From the NCBI GenBank assembly GCA_949751835.1, contig CATKHK010000001.1, positions 248,001 to 312,000 on the forward strand: a stretch of 64,000 nucleotides of DNA, given 5' to 3'. Positions 1 through 10,736 of the stretch are shown piece by piece (position 1 is the first letter of the stretch; each line of letters starts with the position of its first letter). The notes under the pieces are model-generated. The model was not told the DNA's origin. It searched no databases and was given only the letters and a program-made list of their open reading frames with translations. This DNA comes from Blepharisma japonicum. Its lineage: Eukaryota; Ciliophora; Heterotrichea; Heterotrichida; Blepharismidae. A program made the position numbers and the translations under genes.

Positions 1-111
1 TATACTCCAATGCTCTTAAGAGGTATAAAGAAAAGGCGAGGCCATAAATGAGCTATCTCTGTGAAAAAGGACAAACTCAAGAAGTCATTTGGTAATTCAT
101 TTAATCTCTAG
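1..111 (+). CDS. 3' end of an unidentified gene (partial)
   Basis: An open frame runs from the first base to a TAG at 109-111, with one TGA (Trp) codon at 49-51. The 36 visible residues are basic, with a cluster RGIKKRRGHKW followed by KKDKLKK, and I do not recognise a family. A GT...AG stretch at 92-111 could instead be a 20-nt intron, which would extend the frame by about 20 codons; the 15-nt norm of this genome argues against that. Only the C-terminus is in the window. Confidence 0.35.
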
Positions 112-443
112 GCTCATCTAAATGGACATGAAAATGTGAACCACACAATTTTAATTCTAACCCGAATCTTTAATATAGATAAATACCATTAGAATAAATT
201 AATTTGCAACAATATTTTGATAGAAGTTTTACGTTTGAAGTGAACAAATAGAATTTATAATTAAGTTTGCCAATATTATTTTCTTATAGCCTAAGGATCA
301 TAAATTCTAAGGTTATGCTTTCTATAAAATGCATACTTTGATTGCCATTTTGTATCCTCAAAATCGCTTATTTGTCTGATTTTTCCAATTATATTATGGT
401 TATATTTCTTAGATAACTAAAATAAAATTTTATTAAATAGATA
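112..443. other. Intergenic, no gene seen
   Basis: AT-rich spacer between the partial plus-strand gene and the stop of the minus-strand gene at 444. Short frames only; no conserved feature recognised. Confidence 0.5.
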
Positions 444-1208
444 TTATATATTAAGATATTCTTTTAATTTTTCTATTTGATTTGCATTTTCTTTATTAAG
501 GATAAACAACTCTTTTAATTTTCTAAGTATATGAGCTCTATGCATATAAAATTCTCCATTAAAAATCTTTGATTGAAATAGAAATATGGAGTTTGTCTTA
601 GGCCACAAAGCTATTTTTCTATTTGGAATCAAAAACGGTATCCAAATGCCATCTATAAATACTTCAGATTTTACTATAAGATCTATTTTATTCAATGATG
701 ATTCTATAAGATCAATAAATGACTTATCGATTCCAAAATACTTGAAATAATCAAACTCACGCCAATACTGCCGGGTTTTTTGATCAAGAATTTCTACATC
801 TTTGAAATGTGGGTCCATTCTAATATGATTTGCAAGCAAAAAATGTTTGAAAGTAGGCTGCTCGCACTCAAAGTCTTTACTATTCTCTATATGTCTCTCG
901 ATTACTAATTTATTTGCATTAAAAGAAACCAGCCCATATATCCAGTTTATATACTCTAAGTCATTTTCAAATTTAATGTCTTTATTCTCGACATAATCTA
1001 TCAGGCTATTAGCCATATCAATTGCTCATTTCTGCTTTTCAACTCTTAAATCTGCCAAAATTGAAATAGTTTCTGCCAGATAACTTGAGCTGAAGTTATC
1101 TGTTTTATTGCAAACCGCCAAAATAGCATCTTTGCTCGGGTTCCTAAGATGTTTTAGTTTTTCAATAATCATACTCATAATTTCACTATTATTATATTTG
1201 TAATTCAT
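444..1208 (-). CDS. Hypothetical protein, possible RAP-like C-terminus
   Basis: A continuous frame of about 254 residues once the TGA at 1028-1026 is read as Trp; read as a stop it would split into two short pieces. I chose the ATG at 1208 because the four codons upstream begin with TTG, not ATG. The protein has no signal peptide or membrane helix. Its last 70 residues (NRKIALWPK..., then FNGEFYMHRAHILRKLKEL) resemble the shape of a RAP domain, where a hydrophobic strand is followed by a basic helix carrying LxxR/KxxxL. RAP domains occur in organellar RNA-binding FAST-kinase-like proteins. The match is weak and by eye, so the function is open. The gene ends with TAA at 444 and points away from the PP4C gene's 3' end. 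Confidence 0.6.
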
Positions 1209-1494
1209 CTGATTATTCAATATTATATGACCAAAGTTAGTGGTTCTTAGTTTATTGGTCTGGCAATGAAGGTTTTTGCTTTTTTACAAAAGGAAAGTTT
1301 TGATGGCTTTCTCTTGCCGCAGTGCCTTGTTTTGATATGCATTTTTTTAGGATGGATAAAAAGAATTAATCCTCTTAATAATTATGATCTTTATTAGCTT
1401 ATAAATAAGTAAAATACTATCAATTTTTTCTAAAATAAATTATTAGATCATCTCTTGTATCTTAAAAATGCAATTTTGGTATAAACTATAAATT

Positions 1495-2415
1495 TTAAAG
1501 AAAATAGTCCATTACTGGATTTTTATTAGGAGGGTCTCTTGCGTCAGCAGGGGCAGCTTCAAAAGTTTTGTAAGAGCGATTTAAATGCTCATCTAGCTCT
1601 AAAATAGCGGCAACATTACCGCACCGATAGCAATAATTAGGGGCAGACCAAACCGTAACTAGAGTGTCATTAAACATAATTTTGTAGCCTTCCATGACAA
1701 GCTGATGTGCTCGGCATATAAGCTCAATGTTATTTTCATTATTCCATTTCGATACTATATCTCTGCCAAATAACCAACCAGCTCCTCTAGGACTTATACT
1801 CCAGCCATTCGTTTCTTCAGGGTCTGACCACATTAAATCACACATTGTCCCTTCATGTGGAACTTCTTGCTTCCTATCAATTGCTCTAATTTGATCAATG
1901 CTTTGTATTGTAGGACTCAGTCCTCCATGGACGCAAAAAATCCTATCATCAATCAGTGCAGCCAGCGCCAAATAGTCAAAGACCTCAGTGCAATATCTCC
2001 ATACATTGACTGACCCATACTTCCTCAAGCATTCATCATAAAATCCATAAACCTGCGTAATTTGTCTACTTTCATGGTTTCCTCTAATGAGTGTGATTCT
2101 GTCAGGATATCTGACCTTTAATGCCAGCAAAAGCAAAAATGTTTCGATACTATTTAAGCCTCTATCAACAAAGTCGCCCATAAATAAATAATTTGTGATA
2201 GGCAGCTCGCCACCGACTAAGAAAAGTTCGCAGAGATCATGAAATTGTCCATGAATATCCCCACAAACAGTAACCGGAGCGTTGATAGGCTGAACATTGC
2301 TTTCTTCAGCTAGAATTTCTCTGGCTCTTAAGCAGAGCTGCTTTACTTCTGATTCTTTGATGTACTCACACCTTCGAAGCTGCTCTATTTGATGATCAAG
2401 GTCAGCTGTTGACAT
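1495..2415 (-). CDS. Protein phosphatase 4 catalytic subunit (PPP4C-like)
   Basis: This 306-residue serine/threonine phosphatase is almost collinear with animal PPP4C (307 residues). Metal-binding and catalytic motifs are all present: GDIHGQ at 52-57, GDFVDRG at 80-86 and RGNHE at 111-115. The N-terminal signature [12 protein letters not shown] and the stretch [19 protein letters not shown] favour PP4 over PP2A or PP6. The C-terminus is DYFL, the tail that is carboxymethylated in PP2A-family enzymes. PP4 acts in DNA repair, centrosome/microtubule control and nuclear signalling in other eukaryotes. The gene has no intron and no in-frame TGA. Its ATG lies 18 bp from the divergent ATG of the EF-hand gene. 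Confidence 0.97.
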   Translation of the reverse strand: MSTADLDHQIEQLRRCEYIKESEVKQLCLRAREILAEESNVQPINAPVTVCGDIHGQFHDLCELFLVGGELPITNYLFMGDFVDRGLNSIETFLLLLALKVRYPDRITLIRGNHESRQITQVYGFYDECLRKYGSVNVWRYCTEVFDYLALAALIDDRIFCVHGGLSPTIQSIDQIRAIDRKQEVPHEGTMCDLMWSDPEETNGWSISPRGAGWLFGRDIVSKWNNENNIELICRAHQLVMEGYKIMFNDTLVTVWSAPNYCYRCGNVAAILELDEHLNRSYKTFEAAPADARDPPNKNPVMDYFL

Positions 2416-2433
2416 TTCTTTTAAATTTTTATT
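2416..2433. promoter_or_regulatory. 18-bp shared spacer of a head-to-head gene pair
   Basis: Only 18 bp of T/A-rich DNA separate the start codon of the PP4C gene (minus) from that of the EF-hand gene (plus). Any promoter and both 5' leaders must fit here or overlap the coding sequences, so leaders must be extremely short or overlapping. Promoter activity is inferred from layout only. Confidence 0.4.
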
Positions 2434-3162
2434 ATGGATTCAAGCAGCTCTGATGATTCCTTGAATTATTTAGAAGAATCAAGTGAAGAAATCAATGAGA
2501 AATACTATTATCAGCCACTCAGCACACCAGAGCTAGCGAGAGATGAAGAACGAAAAGAAAGAAATAAGCGTAGTAAATCCCTTAAAGAAGGCACACAAAA
2601 AATTATGGAAAACCGAACGAGAACTTGATTGAAAAAGCATGGTAAAAAAAACTATATTGATTTTGATGAGAAAATGAGGAATGAATTAAGGAAATATTTT
2701 CTATCAATGGATGAAGATGGATCAGGAAGCATTGGAGTCGAAGAATTAATGGAGCCGATGCTAGCTTTAGGGCTCGCGGAAAATAAAGAGCAAGTACAAA
2801 CTCTGTTTAATCAGGTTGATAAAGATCATTCAGGAGAAATTGAATTTAATGAGTTTTTATCAATTGTTAGAAGAGGGGAACATAATTCACCTATCGGGAA
2901 TTTTTTCCAGGGAATTACATCAGGAAAAATAATGCCCGGGTCGAAGAATTTACCGTTTAAGTTGGTCGTAAGTAATTATAGGAGGAAAATGATAATGGAA
3001 GCTGTTATGGGAAACGATTTGAATAGTAAAGTAAAAGGAGAAAGAATCATGAAGGCAACAGCAAAATTACTGGAGGTTGAGACTGAAAAACTAAGAACGC
3101 AACACCCTGAGTATATGAAAAGGAAAACTATGATTGAAATAAATAGAATGCAGAAAAAGTAA
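2434..3162 (+). CDS. EF-hand calcium-binding protein
   Basis: This gives 242 residues when the TGA at 2626-2628 is read as Trp. Residues 1-65 are Ser/Glu/Lys-rich and charged. Two canonical EF-hand loops follow: one starting [12 protein letters not shown] near residue 92 and one starting [12 protein letters not shown] near residue 129. Both keep Asp at positions 1 and 3, Gly at 6 and Glu at 12, so both should bind calcium. The 36-residue spacing is that of a paired calmodulin/centrin-type lobe. The C-terminal 80 residues are basic and helical, without a recognised domain. The protein is a two-hand sensor or effector rather than calmodulin, which has four hands. It is tail-to-tail with the cyclin gene, 68 bp apart. 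Confidence 0.88.
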
Positions 3163-3230
3163 TAATTAATGTATTATAAAGGTCTATAAAATATGCTTTA
3201 AATGAGAATTATTTACCAAAAATTAATAGA

Positions 3231-4025
3231 TTAATTATCAAAAACGCTATGCTTCATTAAAATCGAAGAAAAATTCTGATATTCAAACCGATACAGCTCA
3301 CATTGTGTATCTAATTCCTGTATATATAACGCTACAGGACCTTGGGTAGGAGTTTCATCTATCCCCAGCTGATCTTTTCTTGCTTTTAATATAATTGCTT
3401 CTGCTAGCTTCGGTAGTGAAGCACTTGATAAATCATTTTTTAGCAATGAAAGGTCAGCTAAAAACCATGAATATTTAGCTATCGCTTCACTTGAATTCTG
3501 TACAAAATATTCTAAATAATCATATAGTGTCGGTATAAAGACATTATAATTCACTATATTCAAAATATCTTTTTCCATTGCCAAAATACTTTCCTTTGAT
3601 ATTTTTCCATGTGCTATGTTTTCATGCGCATTTTTAAGTGTTAATTGCTTTATATCTTCATATTTTGAAGCGATAAACATAGAGGCTACCCCTATTACAT
3701 GCAAATCCAAAGGAACTAGTCCTGAAGAATTAGCTATATAAATATCGAGCAGTTTTACAGCTAAAAATAACGTCCTCGATGATGAATGAAATGAATTTAG
3801 AACTTCTATCATCCAGTCTACTAGCTTAGCGCGGATTCTTTCAGTAATAAAATGATGAGTAAATGCTTCATCCAAGTTATAAGAAACATCAAATGCTTTT
3901 AAAAGCGTTAAATGCTCGCTGAGAGGAACAGGCTTTTCAGGCCTGTGAGTAAGACTTCGGGTTCTTCTTGATCGAGATTTGGTGAGGGGATTATAATTTT
4001 CTTTATTTGAGGAGTTGAGATTCAT
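3231..4025 (-). CDS. Cyclin A/B-like protein
   Basis: A 264-residue cyclin. The N-terminal cyclin box holds RAKLVDWMIEV (about residues 65-75), matching the MRxILVDWL signature of mitotic cyclins, then LAVKLLDIYIA and ASKYEDIKQL. A second, shorter helical repeat follows (residues 160-250). The N-terminal 35 residues are short and rich in Arg/Ser/Thr, and no clear destruction box (RxxLxxxxN) is visible. Mitotic cyclins of animals are usually over 400 residues, so this is a compact version. It should activate a CDK in cell-cycle control. No intron or in-frame TGA was found. Confidence 0.9.
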   Translation of the reverse strand: MNLNSSNKENYNPLTKSRSRRTRSLTHRPEKPVPLSEHLTLLKAFDVSYNLDEAFTHHFITERIRAKLVDWMIEVLNSFHSSSRTLFLAVKLLDIYIANSSGLVPLDLHVIGVASMFIASKYEDIKQLTLKNAHENIAHGKISKESILAMEKDILNIVNYNVFIPTLYDYLEYFVQNSSEAIAKYSWFLADLSLLKNDLSSASLPKLAEAIILKARKDQLGIDETPTQGPVALYIQELDTQCELYRFEYQNFSSILMKHSVFDN

Positions 4026-4104
4026 TTGATTCTTATAAGAAAAATCATCTTATGAAATTAAGTCATGCACTTTACTATGATTTAAATTATGAGTAAATAT
4101 GAAA

Positions 4105-5415
4105 TTAAGAAAAAGTGTTAAAATTTAAAAGATCTCTCTTTTGAAGCTCGTTTTCAGCAAATAAAAGCTGATCAGATAATTCGCTAATGGTTTCTTCAAG
4201 TGAGTTAATTATTTTTTCATAATAAAATTTTATTTGGTTTCCTTGATTTATCAATTGTGATTTATATTCTCCTATTGTTCCTTGATTTTCTATTAACTTT
4301 ATCCGTGCTTTTTCATAGTTTTGGCTAATTTCTTCTAGGTTTTTTTTAAGTGTTTCTAAATCAAAATTTTTTTGGTATAAATTTTGCTAATTACAAATTA
4401 CTTTCTGCTCTCTAAGCTCTTCAACTGTCCTATTACAAATTATTTCTTGTTCTTGATTTTTCCGTGTTAGTTTTTCAATTTCTTGTGTATTGTTGTAAAT
4501 AGCTTGATTTTGTATGTTAATTTCATTACATTTTTGTTTTAAAACTTCTTCCATGTAATTAATATTGTTTCGGAGATCGACATTTTGCTTATTTAACTCT
4601 GAATTCTGTTGAAAGCAATTTAAGTACTCCAATCTAATGCTTTCTAATGATTGTGAGAGTGAATTTTTTTCATTTTCTTTTTCTTCAATAATTTTATTTT
4701 TTATAGTCAACTCTTCATTTAATTCTACATTTTTTCTAAGTTCTGATTCATATTCATCTGTTTTGATAGTTATTCCTTCATTTGCTGCTTGGCATAAATT
4801 TTCCAAATGTTTTATTCTGGACTCACAAGATAAAAGTTTTTCAGCTAGAGCCTGATTACTTATTTTAAAATTTGAAAAATTAATTTCATTTTCCAACAAT
4901 GATTCGTATTTATTTTTATATTCTCAATAGGCGAGCTCATAATATTTCAATTCCTCTATAGTAATATATGATTGATTAAGTCTTTGGCTCAAGCTTTCTT
5001 TATCATTTTCAATTTGCTTTTTTTCATTCTCATTAATTTCCTAATTTTTATTTACGAGCAGTTTTTTAAAATTCTCATGAGATGGATCTTCCTGAGCATT
5101 TCAAGAGCTTTCATCTTTATCTCTAATCAATTTGTTTCCAAAATATACTTGATGCTTTCGCTTTATTGGTAAATCTAGTGGATTTGTTATTCCAATAGCA
5201 TTTTGTTTTTCAATTTTCATTTCTTTCAATCCTTTATGGCTTTCCCAAGCATAGGAAAGTTGAGACTTTTTAAATTTTACTTTGAATCTTTCATTTTCAA
5301 TCTTTAATCATTTAATAATTTCCTCTTGCTTTTTTATTAATTGATCTTGGTCAACTATTTTATGATACTGCTGCACCATAAGGGGGTTTTGGTTTTGTTC
5401 ATCAGAAGAAGTCAT
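4105..5415 (-). CDS. Long coiled-coil protein (copy 1 of a tandem pair)
   Basis: The gene starts at the ATG at 5415 (MTSSDEQNQNPLM) and ends at a TAA at 4105. It has two 15-nt phase-0 introns: 5041-5055 (GTAAATAAAAATTAG) and 4387-4401 (GTAATTTGTAATTAG). Removing them joins three frames into a 426-residue protein with three or more TGA-Trp codons. From about residue 125 to the end it is a nearly continuous Glu/Lys/Gln/Asn-rich coiled coil. The C-terminal motif KFYYEKIINSLEETISEL matches KFYYENKIDFLEENINEL in the gene just upstream (5483-7171), so the two are tandem paralogs. No enzyme domain is present. A structural role in the cortex, cilium or basal body is possible but only inferred from the coiled coil. 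Confidence 0.85.
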
Positions 5416-5482
5416 TGATAAATATTTAGTTCCATATTTCTACTCTATAGATCTAAATAACTAAATTCATATTAAAACGTTT

Positions 5483-7171
5483 TTATAGATTCTCTTTAAT
5501 ATAAAATTTGCTTTCATCTAATTGCTTCTCAAGGCTTGCACATTGTTCTGTTAATTCATTGATATTTTCTTCAAGAAAATCAATTTTATTTTCATAATAA
5601 AATTTGGTTTTGTTGTCGAAACTATAGATTTGTTTCTTCATATCTTCGATAATTGAGCAGTTTTCCGCTGCTTTTCTCCTTAGGCTTTCATATTTTTCGT
5701 TTACTTCATTTAACTCTTGCTCTAATTTTTTAATATTTTCAGTTTGGCTACTTAAATGCAGGGATTGATCAGGTGCGTCGTTATTGCTTTTCAATAGCTG
5801 CTCCTGCATCATATTAAGATTTAATTGATATTGATAATTTTCTATATTCAATCGATTAATTTCTTGATGCAATTCATCAATTTTTCATTGTAGTTCTTGA
5901 ATTTTTGCGATATTTTTGGACTCTGAATCTTCAAAATTTTTAATATTTTTAATCAATTCACTCATTTCATTAATTTCATTTTCCAAAAAAAGAGTTTTTT
6001 CTTTATTTTCATTTAATAATCTTTCTTTTTCTTGTCTATTTAGCTCATTTTCTGCCTCCATTTCAGATAATTTTATTCTCATTTCTTCTCGACTGGTGTT
6101 ATTTTGACTCGTCAATGAACTTATTTCTTCAATTAAATTATTTATTTCCTCATCTTTATTTTGAAGTGTCTCCTCACTTGTTTGTATTTTTTCACAAAAA
6201 CAAAGTTTTTCCTCTTCTAATTTTTCAATTATTTTAAACAGCTTTTGCAATTTTTCCTCTCTTCCTAAATTTTCATTTTCCAATTTTTCTATAGTTTCTC
6301 TTTGTTCATTTTCTTTGAAATTAATTAGTAATTGTTTATTATCTTCTTGCAAAATACTTTTATCATAATGCAAAAAGCCATAAATATTATTTGATTCATT
6401 TGCAAAAGTACTGAAATATTCTTCACATTTTTCTTTTTGTTGTGCATTTTCTAATTCTAGAGCTTTTATAATTTCTAAATTAATTTTGTGCTGTTTTATT
6501 ACAGTCTCATTAGAGTGTCTCAATTTTTCAATTTTCCCTTCAAGATCAATTTTTTCCTTAAGCCAATCTTCCTTTCTCTTTGCAAACTTTTTTAATTTAT
6601 TCTCCCATTCCTTTTCTTTATTTTCATATTTTTTTAATATTTCTTTTGCTTCTAAATACTTTTCGCGAAGTTCACTATAACTTTGCTTTACCAAATCTGA
6701 TGATTTTTTTTCAATTATTAACCTTTCTTCTGCAGATTTCAAAGACTTTTCTAGTTCTGAATTTCTAATATTACATAGTTTAATCTCTCGCATTAATTCT
6801 TCAATTTTTTGATATTTATCAGCTTCTTTTATTGTAAGTGTTTCTGCATTATGAGCTTCATTTTTATAAGTCTTTAAACATTCAATAGGTATCTCCCCTC
6901 CCAATTCTATAATTTTATTAATTTTTTCAAAAATTTCAGTATTTTTTTTAGATATCAAATCATTTAGTCTCAAATTTTCTTTCATAAAAACTCCATTATT
7001 TTTCTTTAGAATTTTGTCCATTTCATATAACTCATTATATTTTCTTTCTCAATCTTTATTTTTCCAATCAGATCCATTTAAGATTGCCTATGTAAATTTT
7101 ACCTTTGTATTCTCAAGCTCTTTCTCAAGTTTTAGTATTTCTTCACTCATATTGATTACTCTTTCTTCCAT
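5483..7171 (-). CDS. Long coiled-coil protein (copy 2 of a tandem pair)
   Basis: This 557-residue protein is read from the ATG at 7171 to the TAA at 5483. A 15-nt intron lies at 7088-7102 (GTAAAATTTACATAG, phase 0), and TGA-Trp codons occur, for example at 5887-5885 and 7051-7049. Almost the whole protein is predicted coiled coil, rich in Glu, Lys and Asn, with leucine heptads. The last 75 residues resemble the end of the neighbouring gene 4105-5415. The spacer between the two is only 67 bp, with the same orientation, which suggests tandem duplication followed by strong divergence. No catalytic motif or membrane segment was seen. Confidence 0.85.
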
Positions 7172-7414
7172 AATAAAATTATAATTAATTTTTCGAAGTA
7201 TGACTATCTTATACAAAATTATAGCCTATTTATTAATCCTTCAATCTTATGCCTAAAATCCTAATGATTTACACTTCATCGATCCAACTGATTTTTACAG
7301 TGGAAATAATTGAATAGAAATGTAAATAATCTATATAAATATTACTCTCTACAATAAAATCCACAACTTCTTTAAATGTATATATAATTAAGATGACTTT
7401 AAGTTAACTTATTA

Positions 7415-10400
7415 TTATCTGTTTAGAAATTCATGGCCATGCTCTTCAAAATATTGCGCAAAGCCTCCTATCATCCTCAGTCCTTTAAGAATTTTATCAT
7501 CGCATAGTAAAGCTAGCATTTCATGGATTCTTACTTCAGTAATTTCTATGCTTCCTCCAGAAGAATTTCTAGTCTGAGTTGATTTTTCATTAGGGTTCTG
7601 TCCTGAATATTCATCTAAACTTGACTCATATTCATTTTCATATTGTACATGCTCTTCTCTTATAGAGTCAAAGGTATTGTAATGAATTTTTGATTTTTTA
7701 CCTCCAGATTCTAGTGACAGTGCAGGGGATGAAGCTCTTTCGACGTTTATGCTGCTGGCGTCCACAAAATCTTCTTGATTTTCACCAAAGCTTGGCTGGC
7801 GGTATTGCCGCTGGTCTATATTACGAGGTTTAAAATGAAGCATTTCTTGGGTTTCTTGGCTATAATTTTCAGCTAAAGTGTCTTTAAAAGGATAAGCTTG
7901 TTCATTTTCTGGGAATTCTCCTGTCCCCTTCTGCTGTAGTTCTGCTTCTGGGTGCTCTTCGACTAAAATTTCATTGGAGCCTTGAGAAATTTCATATTTA
8001 CCTTCAGAGTTTTCGCTCTTTTTCGAAAATGGTGACTGACTTCCATATTTTCTAGGTGATTTTGATTCCTCTTTTTTTGATTGAGATGAGACCTGAGACT
8101 TTGAATCTTCATTTTTTGACTTAGAAGAGGTCTGCGATTTGGCATCATCATTTTTTGATTTAGAAGAATTCTGAGATTTTGCAGAAGTTTGGCTTTTATT
8201 ATCAAAACTTTCATCTTTTATAGGCCCTTCAATGTCTTCAGGCATTGGAGACTGCGATAATGGAGACAGTTTGACTGAAGGTGAACTGTTTGGAGATCTT
8301 ACTTGAGGAGAATTTCCAAGAGGTGTCGAATTTTTTGAGCCAGAAGCTGGAGATTTAGCCGGAGATGAATGCTTTGAGCCAGAACTTTTGGTTGGTGAAG
8401 CTTCTTGCTTTGATTTATTGTTTTCTAATAACATTTTTGTAGGAGAATCAGCAGCCATCGCAGAAGGATTTTCGTTTGGCTCCATTTTTGTAGGAGACTG
8501 CTCTGTCAAAATGATTTGATCTTCACATACAATGGAATCGTCTTTAATTGGACTGGTTATTATACTCAATGCATTCCCATACGGGGAATTTTCTAACAAT
8601 TTTGATTCTTCTTTTAATTCTGAGTCATTTTTTGAGTTTCCTATAAGATTTCCTTTTACTCTTATGACTCCTTCACTGTTTTCTGGACTTTCAGGACTCC
8701 TTCTATTTCCTAAGACTGGCTCATAAGATCTTCCAGGCAACCCTGTGCTTTTTCCGCCTCTAACTTTGACTTTTTCAGGCTTTTTTACAATGGTTTGTGG
8801 CTGTTCAATGTCAACTGTGTCCTCTTCTACAGAATATTCTACTTGACTTTGCTCAGTTTTTCCCCCTTTTATATCCTCAACTGGGAATTTTGGCGAATCT
8901 TTATCAGCTTTTTCTTCTTTTTTCTCTTGAGTTGCGGCATTTTCTTCATCTTTAAATATATTGATGGTGCTGTCCACCACAATTTCTGGGTTTTTGATAT
9001 CATATATTTCTTCTTTTGCTTGTGAAATTGGCATTGATTTTAATGAACTTAAATCATCTTCTCCTATATCTGACTTTGTATGCTGGTAATCTTGAGCACT
9101 GCAGACACTTTTCTTTGAAGAAAAGCTTAAATCTTTATTGGATTTTTTATCTTTGTTTGACATTTGCTCAATTATTGACTGTTTTATCGATTTGGATTTT
9201 TCTCCTCCTCTTTGTACCGTAAATGAGTCATTTTTAGTATCTTCTCTATTGGACATTTGAGATCTTGGTGTTTTTATGTCAGATTTGGAATCATCAAGGA
9301 TTTGGCTTTTAGATTCATCTAATCTTTTCAAAGAAGCTTGGCTCCGCATTTCATCTTGCTGTTGGCTTCGTGGGGTTGTTATTTCAGCTCCTGATTTATT
9401 CTCACTTCGCTTATATTCAAACGGATCCGTTTTTACTTCATCTTGCTCACTTCTTTGAACTACTTGAGATCTTGGAGTCCTAATTTCATTTCTCGGTGTT
9501 GTGGCGCCATTTTTTCTTGATAGTTCTGATCGACTTGGGGTTGTTTTTCTTGCATTTTCTCTTACAGAAATGTAGTTATCATTTTCTTTTCTTCCACCAG
9601 TGCTTCTTTCTACACTGTAGGATGATGATGACTTTAGTTTTTTAGGAGTAATTAAATCACTTTTCTTATCTTGGAGCTCTTCAAGTCTTTGCCGCTCTCT
9701 ATTTAGCTCTTCAAGTTTTTGCCTTTCTTTATTGATTTTTTCTTTAATATTATCATTTTTTATATCATCTGCATTTGAAATGGTAGCTACCATTGACTTG
9801 CAGACTCCTTTAGTCCTATTTGAATATTCAGCCCTTCGGATTACAACTCTTTTCCTTTCTTCTTCTTTTACATTTTCAATAGCAGCAGGGTTGTAATAAA
9901 ACGACTCTTGTATTGATTTGGTTTCTTTATAATTTAAAGCAGTCAGCTCTGTTTTTGGAGCTGGATATACTTCTTTATAGTGAATTTCATTTATAACAAC
10001 GCCATCTTCATTGACTGGGTCTTCTTCAATGATTTTAAATGATCGATCAATATCAGAATCCCACTCTTCTGGCTTAGAATTAGTCTCAATAATTTTTTTC
10101 TTTATTTCAGTGACCTCGTTTTTATCACCAATTGAATTTCGTTTTACTACTTTGACCAGCTTTGAATAAGAACTTGAATTCTCTGTGCAGTTTTCTGCAG
10201 TTTCGAACTTATTGCTAGGCCGAATTTTGGGAGGGCTTTCATGGAATGAGCCTTCTATTGAGGTTTCAATGGCTTTGGTACCACATACACTGCAACCAAA
10301 AAAATAGTCTTCAGAAAATTCTATGCCAAGAGTGCTTACTGTAGGAGACATATAATTGGGGCTCATTGAACGACGATGGGCACGAGATAACTGGGTATTT

Positions 10401-10471
10401 GGGTCATGCTCGTTAGAGAATTGAAGTGAGCGACGCCCAGGAGATGAGTAGCTCAGAGAATTACTTTTCAT
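7415..10471 (-). CDS. Large Ser/Lys/Glu-rich low-complexity protein
   Basis: One open frame of 1018 residues with no intron and no TGA codon. Most of it is predicted disordered. It carries many TPRSQ repeats (residues 310-410), SPxK/SPTK motifs (640-740) and a short-period run of KSKNEDSKSQ/SSKSKN units (about 740-800). A possible zinc knuckle, CSVCG, lies near residue 60. A more structured acidic/hydrophobic C-terminus (IHEMLALLCDDKILKGLRMI, about 985-1005) may be a binding domain. The SP/TP sites suggest a target of proline-directed kinases. I do not recognise a family; a cytoskeleton-associated scaffold is one possibility. Confidence 0.85.
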   Translation of the reverse strand: MKSNSLSYSSPGRRSLQFSNEHDPNTQLSRAHRRSMSPNYMSPTVSTLGIEFSEDYFFGCSVCGTKAIETSIEGSFHESPPKIRPSNKFETAENCTENSSSYSKLVKVVKRNSIGDKNEVTEIKKKIIETNSKPEEWDSDIDRSFKIIEEDPVNEDGVVINEIHYKEVYPAPKTELTALNYKETKSIQESFYYNPAAIENVKEEERKRVVIRRAEYSNRTKGVCKSMVATISNADDIKNDNIKEKINKERQKLEELNRERQRLEELQDKKSDLITPKKLKSSSSYSVERSTGGRKENDNYISVRENARKTTPSRSELSRKNGATTPRNEIRTPRSQVVQRSEQDEVKTDPFEYKRSENKSGAEITTPRSQQQDEMRSQASLKRLDESKSQILDDSKSDIKTPRSQMSNREDTKNDSFTVQRGGEKSKSIKQSIIEQMSNKDKKSNKDLSFSSKKSVCSAQDYQHTKSDIGEDDLSSLKSMPISQAKEEIYDIKNPEIVVDSTINIFKDEENAATQEKKEEKADKDSPKFPVEDIKGGKTEQSQVEYSVEEDTVDIEQPQTIVKKPEKVKVRGGKSTGLPGRSYEPVLGNRRSPESPENSEGVIRVKGNLIGNSKNDSELKEESKLLENSPYGNALSIITSPIKDDSIVCEDQIILTEQSPTKMEPNENPSAMAADSPTKMLLENNKSKQEASPTKSSGSKHSSPAKSPASGSKNSTPLGNSPQVRSPNSSPSVKLSPLSQSPMPEDIEGPIKDESFDNKSQTSAKSQNSSKSKNDDAKSQTSSKSKNEDSKSQVSSQSKKEESKSPRKYGSQSPFSKKSENSEGKYEISQGSNEILVEEHPEAELQQKGTGEFPENEQAYPFKDTLAENYSQETQEMLHFKPRNIDQRQYRQPSFGENQEDFVDASSINVERASSPALSLESGGKKSKIHYNTFDSIREEHVQYENEYESSLDEYSGQNPNEKSTQTRNSSGGSIEITEVRIHEMLALLCDDKILKGLRMIGGFAQYFEEHGHEFLNR

Positions 10472-10736
10472 TTTATTAATTGACGGTTAGGAGTTATTTT
10501 TGATGAAATTAAGGATTATGGCAGCTTTATGAAGGCTTGCTATACGAGAATAAGAGAGAGAAGAGTAAAAGGAGTTTTGAAGAAAGCGGGAATTAGCTGA
10601 GAAATGGCTATAGAAATAGATGAAGATTTTAGAGAAATGATAAGAAATAATATATAATAAAAAAGTTATTTGATATGTTTTTAAATTTAGAGCTATTCTA
10701 TTAAGTCGAAAATGTATGAATTGCAGGCTACTTAAT

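Noticed and set aside
92-111. A 20-nt intron at the end of the first partial gene
   Set aside because: Ends fit GT...AG, but all supported introns here are 15 or 16 nt, so the TAG is more likely the real stop.
7963-8214. Overlapping minus-strand ORF inside the Ser-rich gene
   Set aside because: It is an out-of-frame shadow of the short-period KSKNEDSKSQ repeat.
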